A stretch of DNA of 64,000 bases from Amycolatopsis jiangsuensis. GTDB lineage: Bacteria; Actinomycetota; Actinomycetes; Mycobacteriales; Pseudonocardiaceae. Made by a program: the position numbers and the translations under genes. Below are positions 1 through 11,500 of this stretch, in pieces (within the stretch, counting starts at the first letter, position 1; each line of letters starts with the position of its first letter). The stretch lies in NCBI RefSeq assembly GCF_014204865.1, contig NZ_JACHMG010000001.1, positions 7,342,501 to 7,406,500 of the forward strand, in the 5' to 3' direction. Below the pieces are notes generated by a model. It saw nothing but the letters and a program-made list of their open reading frames with translations, had not been told where the DNA came from and made no database searches.

Positions 1-2444
1 ATGTGCGTGCGCGGATGATTCCGGTCGACTACGCGTCCCACTCGGCGCAGGTGGACGGGCTGCGGGACGAAATCCTCACCGCGCTGGCCGGAATCACGCC
101 GCGCCGGGCCGAGCTGACCATGGTGTCGGCGCTGACCGGAGAGGTGCTCGCCGGGCCCGAGCTGGACGCCGAGTACTGGTTCCGCAGCCTGCGCGAGACG
201 GTCGAATTCGAGCGTGCCGTGCGGAAGCTGGGCGATGACGGGCACGGCGTGTTCATCGAAACCTCTCCGCACCCGGTGCTCACTTCGGCGATCGAAGACA
301 CTCTGGACGCGGTCGACACCGTCGTCACCGGCACCTTGCGCCGGGACGAGGGCGGGGCGTGGCGGCTGCTGAGCTCGTTCGCTGCCGCGGCCGTGCGGGG
401 CGTGGCGGTGGACTGGCCGGCTGTGCTGGGTCGTGCCGCGAAGGTCGACTTGCCGACGTATGCCTTCCGTCATCAGCGTTTCTGGCCGGACCCGGTGACC
501 ACAGCGGACGGACCTGACTCCGGCTTCTGGGCCGCGGTCGACCGTGGCGACACCCGCGAGCTGGCCGATGCGCTGTCGCTCGACGACGACCGCATCGACG
601 ATCTGCTGCCGGCGCTCGCGGCTTATCGACAGCGGGAACGGGACAACTCCGCCTCGGCGGACTGGCGCTACCGGGTCACCTGGGCGCCGGTCGCCGAACC
701 CCCGACGACGGTGTTGTCCGGTTCCTGGCTGATCGTCGGCGATCCCGCCGAGACCGCGCCGATCGCCGCGGCGCTGTCCGCGCGCGGCGCCGAGGTGACA
801 GTGGACGGCACCGGGCTGTCGCGTGCGGGCGAGTTCGCCGGTGTGGTTTCCGTGCTGGCGATGGGCGGTTCCGGCCTGGCCTCGACGCTGCGCTTGGTGC
901 GGCACGGGATTGGCGCGCCGCTGTGGGTACTGACTCGCGGTGCCGTCGCGACGGTCCCCGGTGAGGAGCCGGATCCGGACCAGGCGCAGGTGTGGGGTTT
1001 CGGCCGAGTGGCTGCCCTCGAACATCCGGAACGCTGGGGTGGCCTGGTCGACCTGCCGTCCACTTGGGACGACCGGACTGCCGCACGGCTGTGCGCGGTA
1101 CTGACCAGCAGCGAGGACCAGGTCGCACTGCGGCGCTCCGGCATCCTCGCCCGCCGTCTCACCCGCGCCGACCGGCCACGCGTCCGGCGGACTTGGCAGC
1201 CGCGCGGCACGGTGCTCGTCACCGGTGGCCACGGGGCCTTCGGCCGGCACACCGCGCGGTGGCTCGCGGATCGCGGCGCTGAGCGGGTTGTGCTTACGGC
1301 GCGAGAAATCGCCGCCGTCACCGCCGCCGAGATCGCCGACGTGGGCGCCGACGTCTTCGTGTCCACTTGCGACACGACCGACCGTGCCTCGCTCGCCGCG
1401 CTGCTCGACCGGACCGCTCCGGCCGCGGTGGTGCACGCCGACGGCGCGGGCCAGGCGACGCCGGTCGCGGAGACCGGCGAAGCCGAGCTGGCCGCGATCA
1501 CCGCGGCGAAGGCGGCGGGTGCGAAGCACTTGGACGAGTTGACCGGCGACCTCGACGCCTTCGTGGTGTTCTCCTCGATCGCGGCGACCTGGGGCAGTGC
1601 CCTGGTCGGCGGCTACGCGGCGGGCAACGCGTGCGCCGAGGCCGTGGCCGAACGCCGTCGGGCGCGGGGACTGGCGGCGACGACGGTGGCGTGGGGTCCG
1701 TGGACCGGCGGCGCCGAGGCGGGCCAGTCGATCCGCCACGGCCTGCGGACGCTGGACCCGGCGGCTGCGGTGCGGGCGCTCGGGCAGGTGCTCGACGCCG
1801 GCGAAGAGGCCGTGACGATCGCGGATGTCGAGTGGGCGCGGTTTGCTCCGGCGTTCACGTTGCGGCGGCCGAGTCCGCTGGTCGAGGCGCTGCCCGAGGT
1901 CGCGGCCGCGCTCGCCGAGCCCGAGCCGGAGGAGCCCGGCCGGGCCGGGAGGCTGGCCGCGTTGCCTCGCGCGCAGCGCGAGCAGGAGCTGACCGACCTG
2001 GTCCGGGCCGAAGCCGCGCGGGTGCTCGACCACACCGGACCGGCGGACGTCGACCGCGACCGGGCGTTCAGCGCGCTCGGGTTCGATTCGCTGACCTCGG
2101 TCGAGCTGCGCAACCGGCTCACCGCTGTGACCGGCGTGCAGCTGCCGTCCACTGTGGTCTTCCAGTACCCGACCCCGGCCGAGCTCGCGGCCCGGCTGGC
2201 CGAGCTGCTCGGCGACGGGGACGAGGGTTCGGACGGTGCGCTGGCCGAGCTGGATCGCCTCGACGCGCTGCTGGCCGGGGCCGCGGACGCCGAGGACGCC
2301 GGTCGCGTGACCGCGCGGCTGGAAGCGGTCGTGGCGCGCTGGCGCGAGTTGCGCGGGGAAGGGCCGGGGATCGCCGAAACCCTGGCAGCCGCGGGTGACG
2401 ACGAGGTCTTCGACTTCATCGGCTCCGAGTTCGGCATCCAGTAG
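1..2444 (+). CDS. Modular type I PKS, 3' part: module A (AT C-terminal part-KR-ACP) and C-terminal docking domain
   Basis: The gene is truncated by the window edge; the reading frame is open from base 3 and the true start lies upstream, so the early GTG is not a start. Visible protein is about 813 residues. Residues 1-155 are the C-terminal part of an acyltransferase with the methylmalonyl-type motif DYASHS. Residues about 222-600 are a ketoreductase: structural half first, then a Rossmann half with TGGHGAFG, Lys (AKAAGAKHLDEL), Ser and Trp (FSSIAATWGS) and Tyr/Asn (GGYAAGN). It has no LDD after the HADG strand and no His146, so it is A1-type. An ACP follows (about 660-740) with phosphopantetheine Ser 696 in GFDSLTS. 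The tail ends DEVFDFIGSEFGIQ, a typical C-terminal docking helix that should hand the chain to the next gene. No DH or ER is present. The KR is somewhat divergent: short loop after VVLTAR, and NACAEAV where sister modules have NAYLDAL. The catalytic residues are intact. Confidence 0.96.
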   Translation, partial: VRARMIPVDYASHSAQVDGLRDEILTALAGITPRRAELTMVSALTGEVLAGPELDAEYWFRSLRETVEFERAVRKLGDDGHGVFIETSPHPVLTSAIEDTLDAVDTVVTGTLRRDEGGAWRLLSSFAAAAVRGVAVDWPAVLGRAAKVDLPTYAFRHQRFWPDPVTTADGPDSGFWAAVDRGDTRELADALSLDDDRIDDLLPALAAYRQRERDNSASADWRYRVTWAPVAEPPTTVLSGSWLIVGDPAETAPIAAALSARGAEVTVDGTGLSRAGEFAGVVSVLAMGGSGLASTLRLVRHGIGAPLWVLTRGAVATVPGEEPDPDQAQVWGFGRVAALEHPERWGGLVDLPSTWDDRTAARLCAVLTSSEDQVALRRSGILARRLTRADRPRVRRTWQPRGTVLVTGGHGAFGRHTARWLADRGAERVVLTAREIAAVTAAEIADVGADVFVSTCDTTDRASLAALLDRTAPAAVVHADGAGQATPVAETGEAELAAITAAKAAGAKHLDELTGDLDAFVVFSSIAATWGSALVGGYAAGNACAEAVAERRRARGLAATTVAWGPWTGGAEAGQSIRHGLRTLDPAAAVRALGQVLDAGEEAVTIADVEWARFAPAFTLRRPSPLVEALPEVAAALAEPEPEEPGRAGRLAALPRAQREQELTDLVRAEAARVLDHTGPADVDRDRAFSALGFDSLTSVELRNRLTAVTGVQLPSTVVFQYPTPAELAARLAELLGDGDEGSDGALAELDRLDALLAGAADAEDAGRVTARLEAVVARWRELRGEGPGIAETLAAAGDDEVFDFIGSEFGIQ

Positions 2445-2493
2445 CAGGCCCTGTCCGCGTGCGAACCGACGTGCAGAGCGACGTGCAATCAAC

Positions 2494-2500
2494 GAGGTGG
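2494..2500 (+). promoter_or_regulatory. Ribosome binding site for the second PKS gene
   Basis: GAGGTGG lies 5 bases before the GTG at 2506. This fixes the start, giving a protein that begins with a standard N-terminal docking helix. The 61-base spacer from 2445 shows no clear terminator. Confidence 0.7.
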
Positions 2501-2505
2501 CGTAG

Positions 2506-5500
2506 GTGAGCGAAGAAAAGCTCCGGTACTTCCTCAAGCAGGTCACCGCGAACCTGCACGAGACCCGCGGCAGGCTGCGTGAGCTGGAGGCGGCGGCAGG
2601 GGAGCCGATCGCGATCGTCGGACTGGGTTGCCGCTATCCCGGCGGGGTGCGCGGGCCGGCCGACCTGTGGCGGGTCGTCGCGGACGGGGTCGACGCGGTC
2701 GGTCCGTTCCCCACCGACCGCGGCTGGGACACCGCGGGCCTCGGCTCCGGCGCCGAGCGCCAGGGCGGGTTCGTGCCGGAGGTGCCGGAGTTCGACGCGG
2801 ACTTCTTCGGCATCTCACCGCGGGAAGCACTCGCGATGGATCCGCAGCAACGGCTGCTGATGGAAGTGGCCTGGGAGACGCTGGAGCACGCGGGCATCGA
2901 CCCGGTGCGGCTCAAGGGGTCCCGCACCGGCGTGTTCGTCGGTGCCACTGCTTCGGGGTACGACTGGTTCTCCCGCGAGCACGGCGGCGCCGAGGGACAC
3001 CTGGTGGCGGGCAACGCGATCAGCGTGCTGTCCGGGCGCCTCGCCTACACGCTCGGGCTCACCGGCCCGGCGGTCACGATCGACACCGCGTGCTCGTCGT
3101 CGCTGCTGGCGATCCATCTCGCGATGCGCTCGCTGCGCTCCGGCGAATGCTCGATGGCGCTCGCGGGCGGCGTGATGGTGATGGTCACGCCCGGCATGTT
3201 CGGCGAGTTCGCACGCCAGGGCGGTCTCGCGTCCGACGGCCGCTGCAAGGCGTTCGGTGCGGACGCGGACGGCACCGGCTGGGGCGAGGGCGCGGGTCTG
3301 GTCGCGCTGGAGCGGCTGTCCGACGCGCAGCGGCTGGGGCACGAAGTGCTCGCCGTGCTCCGCGGCGGCGCGGCGAACCAGGACGGCGCGTCGAACGGCA
3401 TGACCGCGCCGAGCGGTCCCGCGCAGCGCCGCGTGATCCGCGCCGCGCTCGCCGACGCACGGCTCACCGCGGCCGAGGTGGACGTCGTCGAGGCGCATGG
3501 CACCGGCACCGAGCTTGGCGACCCGATCGAGGCCGACGCCGTGCTCGCCACCTACGGGCAGGACCGCGCGGAGCCCCTGTGGTTGGGGTCGCTCAAGTCC
3601 AACCTGGGCCACACCCAGACCGCGGCGGGCGTCGCGGCCGTGATCAAGATGGTCCTCGCACTGCGGCACGGCGTGCTGCCGGCGACGCTGCACGCCGGGG
3701 AGCCGACCCCGCACGTCGACTGGTCCGCGGGCAAGGTCGCGCTTCTGCAGGAGGACGTCGCCTGGCCGGCGGGCGAACGGCCGCGCCGTGCCGGGGTGTC
3801 GGCGTTCGGCGCGAGCGGGACGAACACGCACCTGATCCTCGAGGAAGCACCGGCCGCCGAGGAGAACTCTCGTCGTGAGTCCACTGTGGACGAGCTGGTA
3901 TGGCCCCTGTCCGGCCGCACCGCCGAGGCGGTCACGGCGCAGGCCCGGCGGCTGCGGGACCACCTGAGCGCGCACCCGGAGCTGGACCCGGCCGACGTCG
4001 GGTTCTCCCTCGCCACCACCCGGGCCGCGCTGGACAACCGCGCCGTACTGACCGGCACCGCTGCGGACGTGCGCACGGCACTGGACCGGCTCGCGGACGG
4101 CGATGCGTCGGCAGCCGTCACCGGGGTGGCGGCCACAGGCCGGGTCGGCTTCGTCTTCGCCGGGCAAGGCAGCCAGAAGGCCGGGATGGGGCGCGCCCTG
4201 CACGCGTCGAATCCGGTGTTCGCGGCCGCGTTCGACGAGGCGTGCGATCTCGTCGAGGCCGAGCTGGGACACCCGGTCCGCGATGTCGTCCTCAGCGAGG
4301 GCGAGGACGACCGCGCGGACCGGACGCTCTACGCGCAGACCGGGTTGTTCGCCGTCGAGGTCGGGCTGCTCGCGCTGCTCAAGTCGTACGGGATCGTGCC
4401 GGACGCGGTCGCCGGGCATTCGGTCGGCGAGATCGCCGCTGCGCACGCGGCCGGCGTGCTGTCACTGGCGGACGCCGCGAAGCTGGTCGCGCATCGCGCG
4501 CGGCTGATGGAGGCGCTGCCGGAGGGTGGCGCGATGGCGGCGATCGAGGCGACCGAAGCGGAAATCGCCGGTGAGCCGGTGTCGCTGGCTTCGCTGAACG
4601 GTCCGCGGTCGGTGGTCGTGTCGGGCGCGGCGGATGCCGTGGACGCGGTGGTCCAGCGGTGGCGCGAGCGCGGCAGGCGAGTACGGCGGCTGCGGGTGAG
4701 TCACGCGTTCCATTCGGACTTGATGGAGCCGGCGCTGCCCGAACTGGCGCAGGTCGCGGACGGGCTGACGTTCTCGGCGCCGCAGGTGCCGTGGGCGGGC
4801 GCCCTGACCGGCGAGCTGGTCGGTGCGCCGGACGCCGGGTACTGGCCCGCGCAGGCGCGAGGCGCGGTGCGGTTCGCCGACGCGGTGGAAACCCTGGCGG
4901 CACAGGGCATTTCGGTGTTCATCGAGATCGGTCCGGACGGCACGCTGTCGTCCATGGGCGCCCGGGTGCTGCCGGACGCCGTGTTCGTCCCGTTGCTGCG
5001 TGGCAGCGTCGCCGAGGCGCTTGCCAAGGCGCACGCGCACGGCGTCAAGGTGGAGTGGTCGGCGGTACTCGGCGGCCGCCGAGTCGACTTGCCGACGTAC
5101 GCGTTCCAGCGGCGTCGTTACTGGCCGGACACCTCGAAGCGCCGCACTGCCCCGTCAAGTCCGCTGGCCGACCTGCGGTATCGCGTCTCGTGGACCACGG
5201 TGCCCGAGACCGGCGGCGCGAAACTCGACGGCAGCTGGCTGATCGTCGGCGGTTCGGCTGAGGTCGGGCACGCCCTTCGCGCGCACGGCGCTGAGGTCGT
5301 TTCCGTCGAGAACGCCGCTTCGCTGCCGGACGGCGACTTCGCCGGGATCGTGCTGGAGTTCGATGAGACACCGCACCCGGACTTCCCGGAGCTGCCGGTC
5401 GGGATCACCGATGCGCTGCATCTGGCGCAACGCGTTTCGAGTCCGTTGTGGATTGTCACACGTGGCGCGGTCGTCGACGGCGTACGGCCGGTGCAGACGC

Positions 5501-8500
5501 AGGCGTGGGGCCTCGGCCGCGTGGTCGGCCTGGAGCACCCGGAGCGTTGGGGCGGGCTGGTCGATCTGCCGTCCACCTGGGACGAACGCACTGCGGCGCG
5601 GCTGTGCGCAGTGCTCACCGGCACCGAGGACCAGGTGGCCGTGCGTCGGTCGGGTGTCCTCGCTCGGCGGCTGGACCGCGCGCCGGAGCCGTCGACGACG
5701 ACGTGGACGCCGCGGGGCAGCGTGCTCGTCACCGGCGGCACGGGCGCCATCGGTGGCCACACCGCGCGCTGGCTCGCCTCGCGGGGTGCCGAGCGGATCG
5801 TGCTGACCAGCCGTACCGGCCCGGCGGCCGGGATCACGCTGGCCGCCGAACTGGCCGAGGCCGGTTCAGCCGTGGACGTCGTCGCGGCCGACGTCGCCGA
5901 GCGCTCCGAGGTTTCCGCGCTGCTGGACCGAATTCCGGACCTGCGTGCGGTGGTGCACGCCGCCGGGGTGGGCCAGTCGACGGCGCTGGACGACGCGACG
6001 GCCGAGGAGCAGGCCGCGGTCACGCGGGCGAAAGTGGCCGGTGCGACGCACCTGGACGAGCTGACCGGTGACCTCGACGCGTTCGTGCTGTTCTCTTCGA
6101 TCTCGGCTACCTGGGGCAGCGCATGGCAACCCGGGTATGCGGCCGCCAACGCTCACCTCGACGCGCTCGCCGAAGCACGCCGTGCCCGCGGCGCGGCGGC
6201 GACCTCGGTCGCCTGGGGACTGTGGGGCGGCGACGGTCTCGGTGCCGGAGACGGTGGTGAGCAGGCGCGCCGCCGTGGGCTGCGGCCGATGGACCCGCAG
6301 GTCGCCATCAGGGCGCTGGCCCAGGCGCTCGACGGTGGCGAAACCCTCCTGACCGTCGCCGACGTCGACTGGGACACCTTCGGACCGGCGTTCACCCTGC
6401 GCCGCCCGAGCCCCCTGCTGTCGGCGCTGCTGCCGGAGCCGGAGGAGCCCCCGGCGCGATTCAGCGGCCCGCCACCGGTCCACGACCTGGTCGAGCTGGT
6501 CCGTGAGCGCACGGCGGCGCTGCTCGGGCACGCGTCGGCCGCCGACGTCGACCCGGCCCGCGCGTTCAAGGACCTCGGCTTCGACTCGCTGCTGTCGATG
6601 GAACTGCGCGACCGCGTCTCCAGTGCGGTCGGGATGCGGTTGCCCGCGACGCTGGTGTTCGACCACCCGACCCCGGCGGCGCTGGCCGCTTTCCTGCGTC
6701 GTGAGCTGGCAGGGGACACGCCGGAGCCGGGCACCGTCGTGGTCGCCGCACCGGACGGCGAACCACTCGCGATCGTCGGACTGGGTATGCGGCTGCCCGG
6801 TGGCGTGAGCACGCCCGAGCAGCTGTGGGACCTGCTGGTCAGCGGTACCGACGCGGTGGGTGCGTTCCCCGCCGACCGCGGCTGGGACACTGCCGGCGCC
6901 GACTACGCGAGCGTTGGCGGCTTCCTCGCCGATGCCGCCGAGTTCGACCCGGGCTTCTTCGGGATTTCGCCGCGCGAGGCGCTGGCGATGGACCCGCAGC
7001 AACGTCTCCTGCTGGAAGTGGCGTGGGAAGCGCTCGAGCGCGCGGGCATCGACCCGACAACGCTGCGTGGCTCGCGCACGGGCGTGTTCGCCGGCGCCGC
7101 GGCCTCGGGCTACGGCACGGGCACGGTGCTGGAAAACGACAGCCACCTGCTCATGGGCACCGCGACCAGCATCCTGTCCGGCCGCATCGCGTACGCGCTG
7201 GGGCTGGAGGGCCCCGCGGTCACGGTGGACACCGCGTGCTCGTCGTCGTTGGTCGCGCTGCACCTCGCCGTGCAGGCCTTGCGCTCCGGTGAGTGCACGC
7301 TGGCGCTGGCTGGTGGCGTCACGGTCATGTCGGACCCGGACGTGTTCGCCGAGTTCGCGCGACAGCAGGGTCTCGCTTCGGACGGCCGGTGCAAGGCGTT
7401 CGCCGCCGACGCGGACGGCACCGGTTGGGCCGAGGGTGCGGGGATGGTCGCCGTCGAGCGGCTTTCCGACGCGCAACGCAACGGGCACCAGGTGCTCGCC
7501 GTGGTCCGGGGCAGTGCGACGAACCAGGACGGTGCGTCGAATGGTCTGACTGCGCCCAACGGTCCTTCGCAGCAGCGGGTGATCCGCGCGGCGCTGGCTG
7601 ACGCGCGGCTGTCCACTTCGGACGTCGACGTCGTTGAAGCACACGGCACCGGCACTGCGCTGGGCGACCCGATCGAGGCGCAGGCGTTGCTGGCGACGTA
7701 CGGGCAGGATCGGGCCGAGCCGTTGTGGCTGGGTTCGGTGAAGTCCAACTTCGGGCACGCGCAGCAGGCCGCCGGGGTCGCGGGCGTGCTGAAGATGGTG
7801 CTCGCGCTGCGGCACGGTATGCTCCCGGCGACGCTGCACGCTTCGGCGCCGTCACCGCACATCGACTGGACCACGGGCAAGGTCGCGCTGCTGCAGGACC
7901 GGGTCGAGTGGCCCGCCGGTGACCGTCCGCGCCGGGCCGCGGTGTCGGCGTTCGGGATCAGCGGGACCAACGCGCACGTGATCCTGGAAGAGGCTCCGGC
8001 ACTCCACGCACCTGCCGATCCCGGCAAGCACCGTCCCGTGTGGACGGTCTCCGGCCGGGACGCCGGTACGCTCGCGGCGCAGGCCGCCACACTGCGTGAT
8101 CATCTGGTGGCGCACCCGGAGCTGGACCCGGCGGACGTCGGCTGGTCGCTGGCAACCACGCGCACCGCCTTCCACCACCGCGCCGTCGTGCACGGTGACG
8201 ACCTGCTCGCCGGGCTCACCGCCGTCGCGGCCGGGGAGACCGCGCCTGGCGTCGTGACGGGCTCGGTGCGGCCGGGGCGGATCGGGTTCGTCTTCGCCGG
8301 TCAGGGCAGTCAGCGAGCCGGGATGGGCCGCGCGCTGCACGCGTCCAGCCCGGTGTTCGCGGCGGCGTTCGATGCGGCCTGCGACCTGGTCGAGGCCGAG
8401 CTGGGCCACCCGATCCGCGACGTCGTGCTCGGTGCCGGTGACGACGAGCGCGCGGATCAGACGTTGTACGCGCAGACCGGGTTGTTCGCGGTCGAGGTCG

Positions 8501-11500
8501 GGCTGGTCGCCGTGCTCGCGGCGCACGGGATCCGGCCGGACGCCGTGGCCGGGCACTCCGTCGGTGAGGTCGCCGCGGCCCACGCGGCGGGCGTGCTGTC
8601 GCTGGCGGACGCCGCGAAGCTGGTCGCGCACCGCGCTCGGCTGATGCAGGCATTGCCCACGGGCGGTGCGATGGCGGCGATCGGAGCCGACGACGTCGAG
8701 GTGCCGGACGGTGTTTCGCTGGCCGCGGTGAACGGCCCGGATTCGGTGGTCGTGTCCGGTGACGAGGACGCGGTCGAGGTCCTGGCCGAGCAGCATCGCG
8801 CGCTCGGCCATCGGGTGCGGAAACTGCGGGTGAGCCACGCTTTCCATTCGCACCGGATGGACCCCGTGCTCGACGAGCTGACCGTGGTGGCCGGAAGCCT
8901 CACGTTCGCTTCGCCGGAGATCCCGTGGGCCGGCGCGCTCGACGGTGCTCTGGTGACCGAACCGGACGCGGCGTACTGGCCGGGCCAGGCACGTGGCGCC
9001 GTCCAGTTCGCCGCGGCAGTGGAAACCTTGGCGGACCAAGGTGTTTCGGTCTTCATCGAGATCGGCCCGGACGGCACACTGTCGTCGATGGGCGCCGGCG
9101 TGCTGCCGGACAGCGTGTTCGTGCCGGTGCTGCGCAAGGACCTCCCCGCTGCCGACGCCCTTCGCTGCGCCCTCGCCCGTGCCTACGTGCACGGCGCACC
9201 GCTCGACTGGTCCACCGTCCTCAGTGGACGTACGGTCGAGCTGCCCACCTACGCCTTCCGTCACCGCCGGTTCTGGCCGGAGCGGACCGTGCGCACCACG
9301 GGGGCGGACTCGGGCTTCTGGACCGCCGTCGAGTCCGGGGACCTCACGTCGCTCGCCCTCGACGCCGACCGCCCGCTCCGCGAACTGCTACCCGACCTCG
9401 CCGCCTGGCACCGTCGTGAGCAGGACGACGCGGTCCTCACCGGATGGCGCTACCGGACCAGCTGGGTGCCGGTCAGCGCCTCCGCCGCGACGCTGTCCGG
9501 CACCTGGTTGCTGGTCGGCGACGGCCCGGACCTCGCCGCGGCGCTGGCCACGCACGGCGCCGACGTGGTCACCTTCCCGGAGGGCGAACTCACCGGGATC
9601 GTGCTCGCCTTCGATGAGTCCCCGCACACCGAGCACCCGACGGTTCCGGCAGGCATCGCCGACGTGCTCGACCTCGTCCGCACGCACGACGCGCCGCTGT
9701 GGGTCGTCACCCGCGGCGCGGCCGGCCTCGACGGCGAGCGCGTCTCCGCGGATCAGGCACAGGCGTGGGGCCTCGGCCGGGTCGCGGCGCTCGAACACCC
9801 CGAACGCTGGGGCGGTCTGATCGACCTTCCGTCCACGGTGGATGAAAAGGCTGCGGACCGGCTGTGCGCTGTGCTCGCGGGTCTCGGTGAAGACCAGGTT
9901 GCGGTGCGCCCGTCCGGGCTGCTTGCCCGCCGTCTCGTGCACGCTCCCGCGCCGGCCGCGGCCACGGCGTGGCAGCCCCGCGGCAGCGTCCTGGTCACCG
10001 GTGGCACGGGCGGCCTGGCCGGACACGTGACGCGCTGGCTTGCCGACCGGGACGTGCCGAGGGTGGTGCTGACCAGCCGTTCCGGGCCTGCCGCCGCGAT
10101 CACCACGGCCGCCGAGCTGGCCGGCCGGGGGACGGCGGTGGAGGTGTTCGCTGCCGACGTCACGCGCCGCGCGGACGTCGCCGCGCTGGTCGGCCGCATC
10201 GACGACCTGACCGCCGTCGTGCACACCGCGGGCATCGGCCAAGCCACCCCGCTGGCCGACACCGACGTGGCCGAGCATGCCGCTGTGACCGCCGCGAAGA
10301 CCCTCGGCGCGCGGCACCTGGACGAGCTGACCGGCGACCTCGACGCGTTCGTCGTGTTCTCCTCGATCTCCGCGACCTGGGGCAGCGGCCTGCAGCCCGC
10401 CTACGCCGCGGGCAACGCGTACCTCGACGCCCTCGCCGCGGACCGACGTGCCCGTGGCCTCGCGGCGACCTCGGTCGCGTGGGGACTGTGGGACGGCAGT
10501 GGCATGGGCGTCGGCGAGGCGGGTGAGACGCTGCGTCGTCGTGGCTTGCGAAAGATGGCGCCCCGTAAGGCGATCCGCGCGCTCGCACAAGTACTGGACG
10601 CGGGCGAGCACCACGTCACCGTCGCCGACGTCGACTGGGCCCGCTTCGCTCCGACCTTCAGTCTGCGCCGGCCGAGCCCGCTGCTGAGCAGCCTGCGCGA
10701 GGTCGTGCGAGCGCTCGCGGAGCCCACCGCTGAGGCACCCGGTGGCGGCACCGAACTGGGCCGGGCGCTGGCCGGACTGTCGCGCGCCGAGCGCACCCGG
10801 CGGCTCGTGGACCTGGTCCGCAAGGAAACCGCAGGAGTGCTCGGCCACGGCGGTGACGACGAACCCGGCGGACTCGGCGAGGTACAGGACGACCGCGCGT
10901 TCCGCGATCTCGGCGTCGACTCCCTGACCTCGGTCGAACTGCGCGACCGCCTGGCCGCGGTGACCGGGCTGCGGCTCCCGGCGACGCTCGTGTTCGACCA
11001 TCCGGCTCCCGCCGTGCTCGCGGATTTCCTGCACGCCGAGCTGTTCGGCGCGGACGACGTCGCGGAAACGACCGTCGCCGCCGTTGCCGACGAGCCCATC
11101 GCGATCGTCGGCATCGGCTGCCGCTACCCGGGCGGCGTGACCGGCCCCGAGCAGTTCTGGGAGCTGCTGTCCTCCGGCACCGACGCGGTCGCCGGTTTCC
11201 CCGCCGACCGCGGCTGGTCGGTCGCGGAGGACGCTTCTTCGCCGTACGCGCACCGCGGCGGTTTCGTCTATGACGCCACCGAATTCGATCCGGCCTTCTT
11301 TGGGATCTCCCCGCGTGAAGCGCTCGCGATGGATCCGCAGCAACGGTTGTTGCTCGAGGTTTCCTGGGAGGCGCTGGAACGCGCCGGCCTGGACCCGCAC
11401 GCGTTGCGGGGCAGCAGGACCGGTGTGTTCGCGGGCGCTTCGGCCTCCGGCTACGGCGAGTTGATGACCGGCACGCCGGGTGCCGCGGGCTACTTGCTCA

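Noticed and set aside
3..16. GTG at position 3 as the true start of the first gene
   Set aside because: The frame begins in the middle of an AT domain just before its YASH motif; the gene clearly continues to the left of the window.
5960..6020. LDD tripeptide in the module B KR (STALDDATAEE), which could suggest a B-type ketoreductase
   Set aside because: The LDD stands several residues after the position used for typing (directly after the HAAGV strand), and the same KR has the A-type Trp in WGSAWQ, so I keep it as A1.
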